Source: a candidate division FCPU426 bacterium (GTDB lineage Bacteria > Oederibacteriota > Muellerivitia > Muellerivitales > Muellerivitaceae). Taken from it: 51,762 nt of DNA. Made by a program: the position numbers and the translations under genes. Shown piece by piece: positions 22,159 to 30,215 of this stretch (its first letter is position 1; every line of letters starts with the position of its first letter). A model generated the notes under the pieces. The model was given only the letters and a program-made list of their open reading frames with translations, searched no databases and was not told where the DNA came from. Where the stretch lies: positions 1-51,762 of the forward strand of contig PLZG01000084.1 in assembly GCA_003152075.1 (NCBI GenBank), given 5' to 3'.

Positions 22159-23748
22159 TTAGAGTTTGACGCCCTTCATGGCTTCAAAGGCGGCCTTGGC
22201 GCTTTTCTTTTTATGCCCGAGCAAAAGCTTGTTCACGCCGTTCAGGTAAGCCTTGGCGGAAGCCTCGATGACGTCGGTTGAGATGCCCCGGCCATGGACC
22301 TCATCCCCATTGATTGTCAGGCTCACCGTGACTTCCCCCTGGGCGTCCCGGCCCTGGGTAAGAGCCTTGAGGGCGTAATTAACCAGCTTACCCTTGAAGC
22401 CCGTGGCCCGGTCGATGGCGTTAAAAACCGCGTCCACGGGCCCGTCGCCGGTGGCGGCTTCCTGGACCTCGTGGTCGCCCTTTTTGATCTTCAGGGTGGC
22501 CGTGGGCAAAGTGGAGCTTCCCGCCGAGGTATGCAGGTAGGTCATCTGGTAAAGCTCGGTCGAGGAGAAAATTTTCTCCTCGATCAAGGCCTCGATGTCC
22601 TCGTCATAGACGTCTTTTTTCTTGTCGGCCAGGTCCTTGAACCTGGCGAACAGGGTTTCCAACAATTCTTCCGAAAGGTGGTAACCGAGGTCTTCCAGGC
22701 GCTTCTTAAAAGCATGGCGGCCCGAGTGCTTGCCCATGACCAGGCGGCTGGAGGGGATACCGATTTCCTGGGGCGTCATGATCTCGTAGGTCTGGCGGTA
22801 CTTGAGCATGCCGTCCTGGTGGATGCCGCTCTCATGGGCGAAAGCATTGTTTCCTACGATGGCTTTGTTGGGCTGGATCATGAAGCCCGTCAAGGTGGAA
22901 ACCAAGCGGCTCGTCTTGTAGATTTCCTTGGTTGTGATATTCGTGTAATAAGGATACTTATCCGCCCGGGTTTTGAGGATCATGACGATTTCCTCCAGGC
23001 TGGCGTTGCCTGCCCTCTCGCCGATACCGTTGATAGTGCATTCAACCTGCCGAGCCCCGTTTTGGATGGCCGAAACCGAGTTGGAAACCGCCAGCCCAAG
23101 GTCATTGTGGCAGTGAACAGAAATGACGGCTTTGTTGATGTTGGGCACCCGGTTGCGGATAGCCGCGATGGTCTTGCCGAAATCGTCTGGCACGGCGTAA
23201 CCCACCGTATCCGGGATATTGACGGTTCTCGCCCCATGCTTAATAGCCATTTCGATCATCTTACAGAGGTAATCCAGCTCGGAACGGGAAGCGTCCATGG
23301 CCGAGAATTCCACGTCATCGGAAAAGTGCCGGGCCAGCTTAACCGCTTCCACCGCGGACTGGAGGGCTTCCTCACGGGTCTTCTTAAACTGGTACTTCAA
23401 GTGGATGTCGGAGGAGGAAATAAAGGTATGGATTCGGCCCCGCTTGGCGGGTTTGATCGCCTTGGCGCAGGCTTCAATATCCTTTTTGATAGCCCGAGCC
23501 AGGCCCGCCACGACGGATTTTTTCACCATCCTGGCGATCTTTTCCACGGCCTCGAAGTCGCCGGGGGAAGCGGCCGGAAAGCCAGCCTCGATGATATCCA
23601 CCCCCAGCTTTTCCAGCTGGACCGCTATCTTCATTTTCTCGTCGGTGTTGAGGCTGGCGCCCGGTGCCTGCTCCCCGTCCCTCAGGGTGGTATCGAAGAT
23701 ATAAACACGCTCGTTTTTTTGGTTTTGCTTCATGTTTTGCTTTTTCAT
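22159..23748 (-). CDS. leuA: 2-isopropylmalate synthase
   Basis: Condenses acetyl-CoA with 2-ketoisovalerate, the first committed step to leucine. FDTTLRDGEQAPGASL is the N-terminal DRE-TIM motif with the metal-binding Asp; SVHCHNDLGLA supplies the His ligands, and GIGERAGNASLEE is also typical. The last 120 residues form the leucine-sensing regulatory domain (LVNYALKALTQGRDAQGEV). At 529 residues it is the long feedback-regulated type. AAGGA stands about nine bases before the ATG. Confidence 0.97.
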   Translation of the reverse strand: MKKQNMKQNQKNERVYIFDTTLRDGEQAPGASLNTDEKMKIAVQLEKLGVDIIEAGFPAASPGDFEAVEKIARMVKKSVVAGLARAIKKDIEACAKAIKPAKRGRIHTFISSSDIHLKYQFKKTREEALQSAVEAVKLARHFSDDVEFSAMDASRSELDYLCKMIEMAIKHGARTVNIPDTVGYAVPDDFGKTIAAIRNRVPNINKAVISVHCHNDLGLAVSNSVSAIQNGARQVECTINGIGERAGNASLEEIVMILKTRADKYPYYTNITTKEIYKTSRLVSTLTGFMIQPNKAIVGNNAFAHESGIHQDGMLKYRQTYEIMTPQEIGIPSSRLVMGKHSGRHAFKKRLEDLGYHLSEELLETLFARFKDLADKKKDVYDEDIEALIEEKIFSSTELYQMTYLHTSAGSSTLPTATLKIKKGDHEVQEAATGDGPVDAVFNAIDRATGFKGKLVNYALKALTQGRDAQGEVTVSLTINGDEVHGRGISTDVIEASAKAYLNGVNKLLLGHKKKSAKAAFEAMKGVKL

Positions 23749-23798
23749 TTGAATGATCCTTTTATTTTACGGTTAAGGGTGAATTCGGATTTTTCGGG

Positions 23799-24677
23799 TT
23801 AAACCTTCAGGGGCTTGGCGACTTTGTTGTCCCTAAGTCGGCCAATGCTCTTTTTCGTGAGGAATTTGATGATCCCCCAAAATAAATAAAAGGTTAAAAC
23901 GACAAAGGAAGTTAATTCCGCCATTTTGAAAAGGAAGAAAAGAAAAATCGCGATAAAAACGAGCGTGATGGGTCTGATCGTTTCCTTATTCAGTTTTTTC
24001 ATGCTGGGATAGCCGATGGTAGAAATCATCACCAGGGCGATAACGAGGGTTAAAACGGGGATCCCGTAGAGCTCAAAGTAGGAAAGATTTTCCTCATACC
24101 AGCCCATGACCTTATTGACGATGATACCCTCCCCATAAAAGCCGGCCCAATGGGAAACCAGGATGTAACTGGCCAAAATGCCCGCGGCAGCAGGACTGGG
24201 CAAACCCATAAATTGGGTTTTCTCCTCGACCTGGGCCTGGACGTTAAAACGGGCCAGCCGGATAGCCGCACAAACCACGTACAGGACGGCGATGGAAATT
24301 CCCCAAAAAGGCAGATAGCGGAGAACCGACAGGTAAATGAGCAAGGCCGGGGCCATGCCGAAGCTCACCAGATCCGACAGGCTGTCAAATTCCTGACCGA
24401 ACTTGCTGGTGGTGCCGGTGGCCCGGGCCACAAACCCATCGAAAAAATCCATGAAGGCGGCGAGGACGATGAGCTTGGCCGAAAGGACGAAGGGGACGAC
24501 CTTTGTTTCGGCGGCCATGGAGAGGGTCAGCGAGTCATTGATGGCGAAGGTGATCGACAAGATGCCCAAGACCATGTTGGCCGCGGTTAACAGGTTGGGC
24601 AGCAGGTAAATGGTCTTGCGCAGCCTGGACTTGGCCGGCCTTTCCGTGTTTTCAAATTTATTTTTCAAAGCTACCAT
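23799..24677 (-). CDS. pssA: CDP-diacylglycerol-serine O-phosphatidyltransferase PssA
   Basis: Makes phosphatidylserine from CDP-diacylglycerol and serine at the inner membrane. The CDP-alcohol phosphotransferase motif DGxxAR(x8)GxxxDxxxD is intact (Asp80 to Asp102, in FFDGFVARATG and KFGQEFDSLSD). Multiple membrane helices follow, including the closing VFIAIFLFFLFKMAEL. At 292 residues it fits the PssA type II family. ATG at 24677 is preferred over GTG at 24680, given AGGAG six bases before it. It is immediately downstream of psd in transcription, so both phosphatidylethanolamine steps are co-encoded. Confidence 0.93.
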   Translation of the reverse strand: MVALKNKFENTERPAKSRLRKTIYLLPNLLTAANMVLGILSITFAINDSLTLSMAAETKVVPFVLSAKLIVLAAFMDFFDGFVARATGTTSKFGQEFDSLSDLVSFGMAPALLIYLSVLRYLPFWGISIAVLYVVCAAIRLARFNVQAQVEEKTQFMGLPSPAAAGILASYILVSHWAGFYGEGIIVNKVMGWYEENLSYFELYGIPVLTLVIALVMISTIGYPSMKKLNKETIRPITLVFIAIFLFFLFKMAELTSFVVLTFYLFWGIIKFLTKKSIGRLRDNKVAKPLKV

Positions 24678-24713
24678 CACGGTCTCCTAAGGGCACATCT
24701 CAAAAATTAACTT

Positions 24714-24800
24714 CACCCCTCCCCCCGCCCTCTCCCCCAAGGGGCGAGGGCGGCTAGTACCCCTTCTCCCTTGAGGGGAGAAGGTTGGGATGAGGGTGGT
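24714..24800. repeat. REP-type pair of GC-rich hairpins (BIME-like)
   Basis: Two hairpins in opposite orientation: CCGCCCTC/GAGGGCGG with CCCC/GGGG (24724-24754) and CCTTCTCCC/GGGGAGAAGG (about 24762-24784), then TTGGGATGAGGGTGG. The first resembles the terminal hairpin of the 111-nt elements, without their AT-rich central module. No gene is present in 24678-24874. Confidence 0.7.
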
Positions 24801-24874
24801 TGTTGGTTTAATCAACCCACCTGCCTCACGAGAACCAGGTGGCCCAAAAGCAGCTTGCAACAACGACTAGACAG

Positions 24875-25555
24875 TTACAGTTCCCCTAACACTGTCACAC
24901 CCGCGCGAACCTGGTCTCCCAACTTCACGGCGGGTTTAAAACTTTTTGGTAAAAAAAGGTCAACCCTTGACCCCAGTAAAATCCGCCCGATTCTCTCACC
25001 CTGCCGGATGCGGTCACCCGCCTTCGGAGTCGTTTTGACCCTGCGGCATAACAACCCGGCGATTTGTTTCACCACCATCCGCCCCACGTTCTTGGGTTTC
25101 TTACCTGGGGCTTGCAGGTCCACCAGCAAATGCGCCTGCTCGTTCACCAAATCTGCCTTGTCGTCGTAAGCCGCCAGGAATTCGCCCGGGTGGTAAACCA
25201 TTTTCAACACCTTGCCGTCGTAAGGCGCCCTTTGAACATGGTTGTTCAGGGGGTTCATGAAAACCGCGATATGCAGGGCCGGTTTTTTCAAATAAAACTT
25301 TTCCTTGGCCACCCCCAAAACCACCACCTTGCCATCCGCCGGACTCAAGATTTCCTTGGGTTTCAACTTCCGTTCCGGGAACCTTTCAAAGTCCCGGAAG
25401 AAATTAAGGATCAACCCCGCCAGAACTAAAACCACGACCCCCAGGAAACCCAATATCGAACTATCCCAGTGGCCGCTGGCCAAGAGGACGCCGCTTCCCG
25501 CGATAAAAACAGGAAGAAACATGCTCCAAGTTTCCGGCATGAAAGGCAGCTTCAA
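24875..25555 (-). CDS. psd: Phosphatidylserine decarboxylase, archaeal-type short form
   Basis: Decarboxylates phosphatidylserine to phosphatidylethanolamine. Two hydrophobic helices (about 13-28 and 33-52) anchor it. Family signatures are LSPADGKVVVLG, HIAVFMNPLNNHVQRAPYDG and VYHPGEFLAAYDDKA. Self-cleavage to form the pyruvoyl group is expected at Gly195-Ser196 of LLGSRVDLFLP, giving a small alpha chain. At 226 residues it fits the short PSD-A type. TTG at 25555 with AGAGGTG upstream is the likely start. Confidence 0.9.
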   Translation of the reverse strand: MKLPFMPETWSMFLPVFIAGSGVLLASGHWDSSILGFLGVVVLVLAGLILNFFRDFERFPERKLKPKEILSPADGKVVVLGVAKEKFYLKKPALHIAVFMNPLNNHVQRAPYDGKVLKMVYHPGEFLAAYDDKADLVNEQAHLLVDLQAPGKKPKNVGRMVVKQIAGLLCRRVKTTPKAGDRIRQGERIGRILLGSRVDLFLPKSFKPAVKLGDQVRAGVTVLGEL

Positions 25556-25566
25556 TTAAACACCTC

Positions 25567-25660
25567 TTTTACCACCAAGGTCACCAAGACCACCAAGAAC
25601 ACCCCAAAATTTTGTTTCTTTTTTTCTTACTTGGTGTTCTTGGTGACCTCGGTGGTTAAA
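25567..25660. repeat. Intergenic inverted element, ACCAAG word family
   Basis: Arms at 25567-25597 and 25630-25660 are complementary at 28 of 31 positions. Each is a tandem of CACCAAG words. The 32-nt loop is T-rich on one side. It fills the ilvC-psd spacer. Confidence 0.8.
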
Positions 25661-25667
25661 CCTGCCT

Positions 25668-26657
25668 TTATTTTTTCATCCAGCTAAACATGCTCCGCAC
25701 CTGTTTCCCCACCTTCTCAATTACGTGTTCGGAATCCATCTTCAAGACCGAATTATAGACAGGGCGGTTCGCCTGGTTTTCCAGGACGAATTCGCGGGCG
25801 AACATTCCCGTTTGAATCTCGCTCAAAATACGGCGCATTTCGACGCGGGTATTTTCGTTGATGATCCGGCGGCCCCGGGTGATATCCCCATACTTGGCCG
25901 TGGTGGAAATGGCGTCGCGCATGCCCGTAATTCCCTTTTCATAGATCAGGTCCACGATGAGCTTCACTTCGTGAAGGCACTCGAAATAAGCCACTTCGGG
26001 CTGGTACCCGGCGTTGACGAGGGTTTCAAACCCGGCGCGGATCAATTCCGAGAGGCCGCCGCACAGGACCACTTGTTCGCCGAACAGGTCCGTTTCCGTC
26101 TCTTCTTTGAAGGTGGTCTCCAAGACCCCGGCGCGGGTGGCGCCAATAGCCTTACCGTAAGCCAGCGCGATCTTCAAGGCGTTGCCAGTCGCGTTCTGGT
26201 GGATAGCCACCAAAGCCGGCACTCCCTTCCCGTCCACATAAGTGGTGCGAACCAAATGGCCTGGGCCCTTGGGGGCGATCATGAAAACGTCCACGTCAGC
26301 CGGCGGCAAAATCTGACCGAAGTGAATATTGAACCCGTGGGAGAACATGAGGGCTTTGCCCGCCTTCAAGGAAGGCAAAACATCGCTCTTATAGAGGGAC
26401 CCCTGCAGGTCATCCTGGATGAGGATTTGGATGATGTCCGCCTTGGCGGCGGCTTCCTTGGAGTCATAAGCTTCCAAACCATCCGCCTTGGCCAAGGCCC
26501 TGGTCTTTTCCGACCTGGCGCCGATGATCACCTTGATCCCCGAATCCTTTAGGTTCAGGGCCTGGTTGCGGCCTTGGTTACCATAGCCGATGACGGCAAT
26601 GGTCTTTCCCTTCAATACGTTCAAATCCGCGTCCTGCTCGTAATAGATCTTCGCCAT
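25668..26657 (-). CDS. ilvC: Ketol-acid reductoisomerase IlvC (class I)
   Basis: Converts acetolactate or acetohydroxybutyrate to the dihydroxy acids of the valine and isoleucine routes. The Rossmann loop is [16 protein letters not shown] with Asn where Ser or Ala is common; HGFNIHFG and [12 protein letters not shown] follow. The metal ligands lie in [11 protein letters not shown] and in [16 protein letters not shown] of the knotted C-terminal domain. At 329 residues it is class I. AAGGAG precedes the ATG. Located between ilvN and psd. Confidence 0.97.
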   Translation of the reverse strand: MAKIYYEQDADLNVLKGKTIAVIGYGNQGRNQALNLKDSGIKVIIGARSEKTRALAKADGLEAYDSKEAAAKADIIQILIQDDLQGSLYKSDVLPSLKAGKALMFSHGFNIHFGQILPPADVDVFMIAPKGPGHLVRTTYVDGKGVPALVAIHQNATGNALKIALAYGKAIGATRAGVLETTFKEETETDLFGEQVVLCGGLSELIRAGFETLVNAGYQPEVAYFECLHEVKLIVDLIYEKGITGMRDAISTTAKYGDITRGRRIINENTRVEMRRILSEIQTGMFAREFVLENQANRPVYNSVLKMDSEHVIEKVGKQVRSMFSWMKK

Positions 26658-26692
26658 TTCTTTCTCCTTGGTTTTATGTGCGACTTAAATTA

Positions 26693-26794
26693 AAAATTCA
26701 AAATTAAGAATTCATACCACTTATCATTTGAAATTTTTAATGAAAGTGGCATAGCCCCACAATTCATTTAAATTTCCCCATCGTAATGTGGGGC
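26693..26794. repeat. Compound AT-rich inverted element in ilvN-ilvC spacer
   Basis: Outer ATTAAAAATT pairs with AATTTTTAAT. A hairpin CCACTT/AAGTGG (26717-26749) opens with ATACC and closes with GGCATA, the same borders as the second hairpin of the 111-nt elements, and has a related AT-rich loop. A second hairpin GCCCCACA/TGTGGGGC follows (26754-26794). It is probably a diverged relative of the module inside the 111-nt element. Confidence 0.6.
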
Positions 26795-26804
26795 AAAATT
26801 CCAA

Positions 26805-27347
26805 TCAGAGATTGGACTGCCCCGCTTTACCTGCCTTCATCTTCACCTTGGTTTCCTCTTTTTCATGAACCTTCTTGCCCCGGGAAATAGCTACTTCACC
26901 GGTACGGACCAGTTCCAAAATTCCATAATTGCCCAAAAGCTCGACCATGGCGTTGATTTTACTTTCCTTGCCCGTCACCTCGATGATGAAGCTCTTCAAG
27001 GCCACGTCCACGATCTTGCCGTCAAAACACTGGACGATTTCCATCACCTGGCTTCGGGTGTTGGGTTCGGCCTTCACTTTAATCAGCGCCAGGTCCCGCG
27101 CGATGAAATCATCATGGGTCAGGTCAACCACCTTGATGACATCGATCAGCTTGTTGAGCTGTTTTTCCACTTGGTCGATCACCCTGTCGTCGCCCTTGAC
27201 CACGATGGTAATGCGGGAAACTTCCGGATTGTCCGTAACCCCCACCACCAGGCTGTCGATGTTGTAACCCCGTGCCGAAAAGAGGTTGGAGACGCGGGAA
27301 AGGACCCCCGCCTGGTTTTTGACCATCACCGATATGGTGTGTCTCAT
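26805..27347 (-). CDS. ilvN: Acetolactate synthase regulatory subunit IlvN
   Basis: Small subunit that activates IlvB and confers valine feedback. The N-terminal ACT domain is HTISVMVKNQAGVLSRVSNL with ARGYNIDSLVVG (residues 3-36); the C-terminal domain contains DVALKSFIIEVTGKESKI. Length 180 includes a short Lys-rich tail. Its start overlaps the ilvB stop by four bases, giving translational coupling and a balanced subunit supply. Confidence 0.96.
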   Translation of the reverse strand: MRHTISVMVKNQAGVLSRVSNLFSARGYNIDSLVVGVTDNPEVSRITIVVKGDDRVIDQVEKQLNKLIDVIKVVDLTHDDFIARDLALIKVKAEPNTRSQVMEIVQCFDGKIVDVALKSFIIEVTGKESKINAMVELLGNYGILELVRTGEVAISRGKKVHEKEETKVKMKAGKAGQSNL

Positions 27348-29107
27348 TTGCGGCCTCCCTTTCCATGGGTCTTGGCCTTGGTCTTCACCGCTGCCATCAC
27401 CCGCGCCCGATCCTCTTCCTTGGACAAAACCATATCCTTATTGGCGGCGCCAGCCGGAACCATGGGATAAACATGTTCTTCCTCGTCCACCACGATTTCC
27501 ACGATGCAGGGGTCCTTACTTTTGAAGGCCTCTTCCAAAACCTTGGTCGTGTCCTTGGGCGTGTCCGCCCGGTAGCCTTTGAGACCGTAACACTCGGCCA
27601 GCTTGACGAAATCCGGCTGAACCGGGATGGAAGTGGAGGCGTAGCGCTTGTCGAAAAATAGGTCCTGCCACTGTTTCACCATTCCCAGGAACTTGTTGTT
27701 GAGCACGACCACCTTCACGTTGAGGTTGTGTTCCTTCACGACCGCCAACTCCTGCATGGTCATTTGGAAGCTTCCATCCCCCGCGATATCGATGACCGTG
27801 GCGTCGGGAAAGCCGAAGGCCGCCCCGATGGCCGCCGGAAAGCCGAAACCCATGGTGCCCAGGCCGCCCGAGGTGATCCAACGGCGGGCCTTATTGAATT
27901 TATAGAACTGGGCCGCCCACATCTGGTGCTGGCCCACTTCGGTGGTGATGATGGCGTCACCCTTGGTCAGGCGGTATATCTCATCCACCGCGAACTGCGG
28001 GAGGACCTTTCCATTGGGATCCTGCTGGTAAGCCAAGGGATGTTTTTTATGCCAGGCGTCCAACTCTTCATACCAGGGCTCGTAATCCTGCGACCCGACC
28101 ATTTTGGTCAATGTCGAAAGAATACTGTTCATGTCCCCCAGGGTATGGGCGTCCACCTTGACGTTTTTGCCGATGGAAGTCGGGTCCACGTCAATGTGGA
28201 TCTTCTTGGAATGGGGAGAAAACTCGCTGAGCTTCCCGGTCACCCGGTCGTCAAACCGGCTGCCGATGGCGATCAATAGGTCGCAATAGGTCAGGGCCAA
28301 ATTAGCGCGGTAGGACCCGTGCATGCCCAGCATGTCGATGAATTGCCGGTCCCCGGCCGGATAGGCCCCCAGGCCCATCAAGGTCAGGGTCACGGGAATA
28401 TTCGTCTTGCGGGCGAATTTATAGAGCGCGTCGGAAGCGTTGGCGTTGATGACCCCGCCACCCGCGTAAATGAGGGGCTTCTTGGCGTTCTTGATCAGCT
28501 CGGCCATTTTCTCGATTTGGTGTAAATCGGGGGTCGGCACAAACTTGGACAGGGGGATGGACGAGTGTTTCGGGATGGCCACCTCGGCGGAAGCCGCGGC
28601 GATATCCTTCGGGATATCCACCAGCACCGGACCGGGCCGCCCGCTGCGGGCGATAAAAAAGGCGTCCCGCATGATTTGGGGCAGTTCCTGGATGTTCTTC
28701 ACGAGAAAATTATGCTTGGTGCAGGAACGGGTGATACCCACCACGTCCGCTTCCTGGAAAGCGTCTGTCCCGATCAAATGGGACGGCACCTGGCCCGTGA
28801 TGGCGACGATGGGAACCGAGTCCATATAGGCGTCGGTCAGTCCCGTCACGATATTGGTGGCTCCGGGACCGGAGGTGACCACGCAAACCCCCACCTTGCC
28901 GGTGGATTTGGCGTAGCCTTCGGCCATATGAATGGCGCCCTGCTCATGGCGCGTATCGATCAACCGGATGCGATCGCTGTTTTGGTAAAGGGCGTCAAAA
29001 ACCGGGAGGATCGCCCCGCCGGTCAGGCCCCAAAGAATATCCACGCCCTCGTCCACCAGGACATCCACGACCATTTGAGCCCCGGTTTTTAGTTTATTCT
29101 TAGCCAT
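27344..29107 (-). CDS. ilvB: Acetolactate synthase catalytic subunit IlvB
   Basis: ThDP- and FAD-dependent enzyme making acetolactate from pyruvate. The catalytic Glu is Glu55 in TRHEQGAIHMAEGYA. The ThDP motif starts GDGSFQMTMQELAVV and ends near VVLNNKFLGMVKQWQ. The FAD domain includes GSRFDDRVTGKL. At 587 residues it is full length. AAGGGAG lies six bases before the ATG. A 345-base leader with a Leu/Val-rich peptide and a terminator precedes it, so attenuation by branched-chain aminoacyl-tRNA supply is likely. Confidence 0.97.
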   Translation of the reverse strand: MAKNKLKTGAQMVVDVLVDEGVDILWGLTGGAILPVFDALYQNSDRIRLIDTRHEQGAIHMAEGYAKSTGKVGVCVVTSGPGATNIVTGLTDAYMDSVPIVAITGQVPSHLIGTDAFQEADVVGITRSCTKHNFLVKNIQELPQIMRDAFFIARSGRPGPVLVDIPKDIAAASAEVAIPKHSSIPLSKFVPTPDLHQIEKMAELIKNAKKPLIYAGGGVINANASDALYKFARKTNIPVTLTLMGLGAYPAGDRQFIDMLGMHGSYRANLALTYCDLLIAIGSRFDDRVTGKLSEFSPHSKKIHIDVDPTSIGKNVKVDAHTLGDMNSILSTLTKMVGSQDYEPWYEELDAWHKKHPLAYQQDPNGKVLPQFAVDEIYRLTKGDAIITTEVGQHQMWAAQFYKFNKARRWITSGGLGTMGFGFPAAIGAAFGFPDATVIDIAGDGSFQMTMQELAVVKEHNLNVKVVVLNNKFLGMVKQWQDLFFDKRYASTSIPVQPDFVKLAECYGLKGYRADTPKDTTKVLEEAFKSKDPCIVEIVVDEEEHVYPMVPAGAANKDMVLSKEEDRARVMAAVKTKAKTHGKGGRK

Positions 29108-29182
29108 CGTTGTCTCCCTTGAGGTCCGTGCCCTAAACGAGCGCGAAAGACCCAGATTTTACAATAAACTCTTGGTTTTTAT

Positions 29183-29217
29183 GAGGCAATTCAGGGTAAA
29201 AACAACCTGGATGCCTC
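29183..29217 (-). promoter_or_regulatory. Imperfect leader hairpin upstream of ilvB
   Basis: GAGGCA/TGCCTC and CAGG/CCTG pair around an internal loop between the attenuator and the ilvB start. No T-tract follows, so it is not a second terminator. Its function, such as RNA stability, is unknown. Confidence 0.35.
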
Positions 29218-29283
29218 TAAAAAGCCTTATTAAGCCGTCTTTTTGGGATTTACCGTTTCGGTGGGACTTCTTTGGCCTTAAAA

Positions 29284-29327
29284 CAAAAAAGCCGCAGAAG
29301 CCCGTTTGGAAGCGGGCCCCGCGGCTT
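29284..29327 (-). terminator. Attenuator-type terminator of the ilv leader
   Basis: In the transcribed direction: AAGCCGC, GCCCG, an eight-base loop, CGGGC, GCGGCTT, then a run of six T. An upstream CGGCT (about 29331-29335) can instead pair with the AGCCG of the 5' arm through a four-base ACCA loop, an antiterminator-like alternative. It starts about a dozen bases after the leader-peptide stop codon, the usual spacing for ribosome-controlled attenuation. Confidence 0.8.
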
Positions 29328-29338
29328 GGTAGCCGTCT

Positions 29339-29416
29339 TTAGGAGCGAACCGCCTCCGGACGCAATACGAGTACCAGTACCAAAAGCACTAGGTTCATTG
29401 CGATTCCGAAGGCCAT
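29339..29416 (-). CDS. ilv operon leader peptide (Leu/Val-rich)
   Basis: A 25-residue frame starting ATG at 29416 with AGGAG seven bases upstream. Residues 9-18 are LVLLVLVLVL; in all there are six Leu, five Val and one Ile, encoded by mixed codons (CTA, CTT, TTG, CTG, CTC; GTA, GTG, GTT). It stops at 29339, just before a strong terminator, and a consensus-like promoter lies upstream. This is the arrangement of branched-chain amino acid attenuators: stalling at Leu/Val codons should favour read-through into ilvB. It could alternatively be a small membrane peptide, but the placement argues for a leader. Confidence 0.8.
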   Translation of the reverse strand: MAFGIAMNLVLLVLVLVLRPEAVRS

Positions 29417-29452
29417 TGAAATTCTCCTAAAATTTAACTGCTTAGTTTGAGA

Positions 29453-29481
29453 ACTATATCTATTCCCTTATCCCTTGTCAA
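29453..29481 (-). promoter_or_regulatory. Sigma70-type promoter of the ilv-leu operon
   Basis: TTGACA (29481-29476), a 17-base spacer and TATAGT (29458-29453) on the minus strand. The predicted start near 29446 is about 30 bases upstream of the leader-peptide ATG. It overlaps no coding sequence; the preceding gene ends at 29507. Confidence 0.8.
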
Positions 29482-29506
29482 GCGCGGGGGTGAAAGGCCC
29501 TTATTT

Positions 29507-30196
29507 TTACAGGGAATGCAGCAGCCATAACAATAAGCCGATCAAGACGATCCAAATGATAAACGAGCTTTTCAAATCCTCCCACCAGATAAGACCCTTG
29601 GTTTCAGAAAGGTAGCTCCTGAAACGGCCGAAATAGTAAATCAGGGGCGGGGCCAAAACCACCAGAATGATGGCGATTAATACCGCTTCATGCTGGGGCC
29701 CAGGTCTTTTGAGGTATCTCAAAACAAGGAACAAGGAAATTAAAACCATCATGGACTGGGCTAACCAAAAACTAATGAAATCAAAGAGATGGGGTGGAAT
29801 TTGGAAATAAATATTCTGCCACGAGTAGTCTTTGATGGGATGGCCGTCAAAATCGTCTGGCAGCCTGGTACCACAGCGGTAGCAAAACTTGACGATACGG
29901 CCCTTCACGAACCAACTTTCATGCCTAGAAATATTTTTATGCTCACAGGACTTAATAATCCATACCACGGAGAGGGCAAACCAAACGCTTAAAGTAAGTT
30001 GGATGAGCAGGCCCACCAGCATGAAGCCTTCGTCATAATTGCTGGTAATGAGGCAAAGGCTCAAATTGAGAAAAACAAACCAATACCAGGGTTCCAGCGC
30101 GTGAACTCGTTCAATGCTTTCCGCGGACTCGACGTAAAACCTCCAAACCTTGCCCAAGACCATCAACAAAACCACTAAAAATAAAATGATTCCCAC
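29507..30196 (-). CDS. Unknown membrane protein with CxxC motif
   Basis: A 229-residue protein with about six hydrophobic segments (first at 2-16, last at 212-227). Between helices three and four, a soluble loop has VKFCYRCGTRLPDDFDGHP, a single zinc-ribbon-like CxxC half; a second pair is absent, so metal binding would need dimerisation. I do not recognise the family. The start is GTG at 30196 with AAGGA seven bases upstream. It lies 19 bases after the glycosyltransferase gene in transcription and probably belongs to the same AT-rich unit. Confidence 0.65.
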   Translation of the reverse strand: MGIILFLVVLLMVLGKVWRFYVESAESIERVHALEPWYWFVFLNLSLCLITSNYDEGFMLVGLLIQLTLSVWFALSVVWIIKSCEHKNISRHESWFVKGRIVKFCYRCGTRLPDDFDGHPIKDYSWQNIYFQIPPHLFDFISFWLAQSMMVLISLFLVLRYLKRPGPQHEAVLIAIILVVLAPPLIYYFGRFRSYLSETKGLIWWEDLKSSFIIWIVLIGLLLWLLHSL

Positions 30197-30215
30197 AAAG
30201 AATTCCTTAGAGATC

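Noticed and set aside
22294-23802. Long plus-strand open frame (about 500 codons) antisense to leuA
   Set aside because: It mirrors the codon usage of leuA, has no ribosome-binding site and no recognisable protein family.
661-26794. Word-repeat inverted elements as a CRISPR array
   Set aside because: Units are adjacent words without regular spacers, in inverted orientation, and no cas gene is present.
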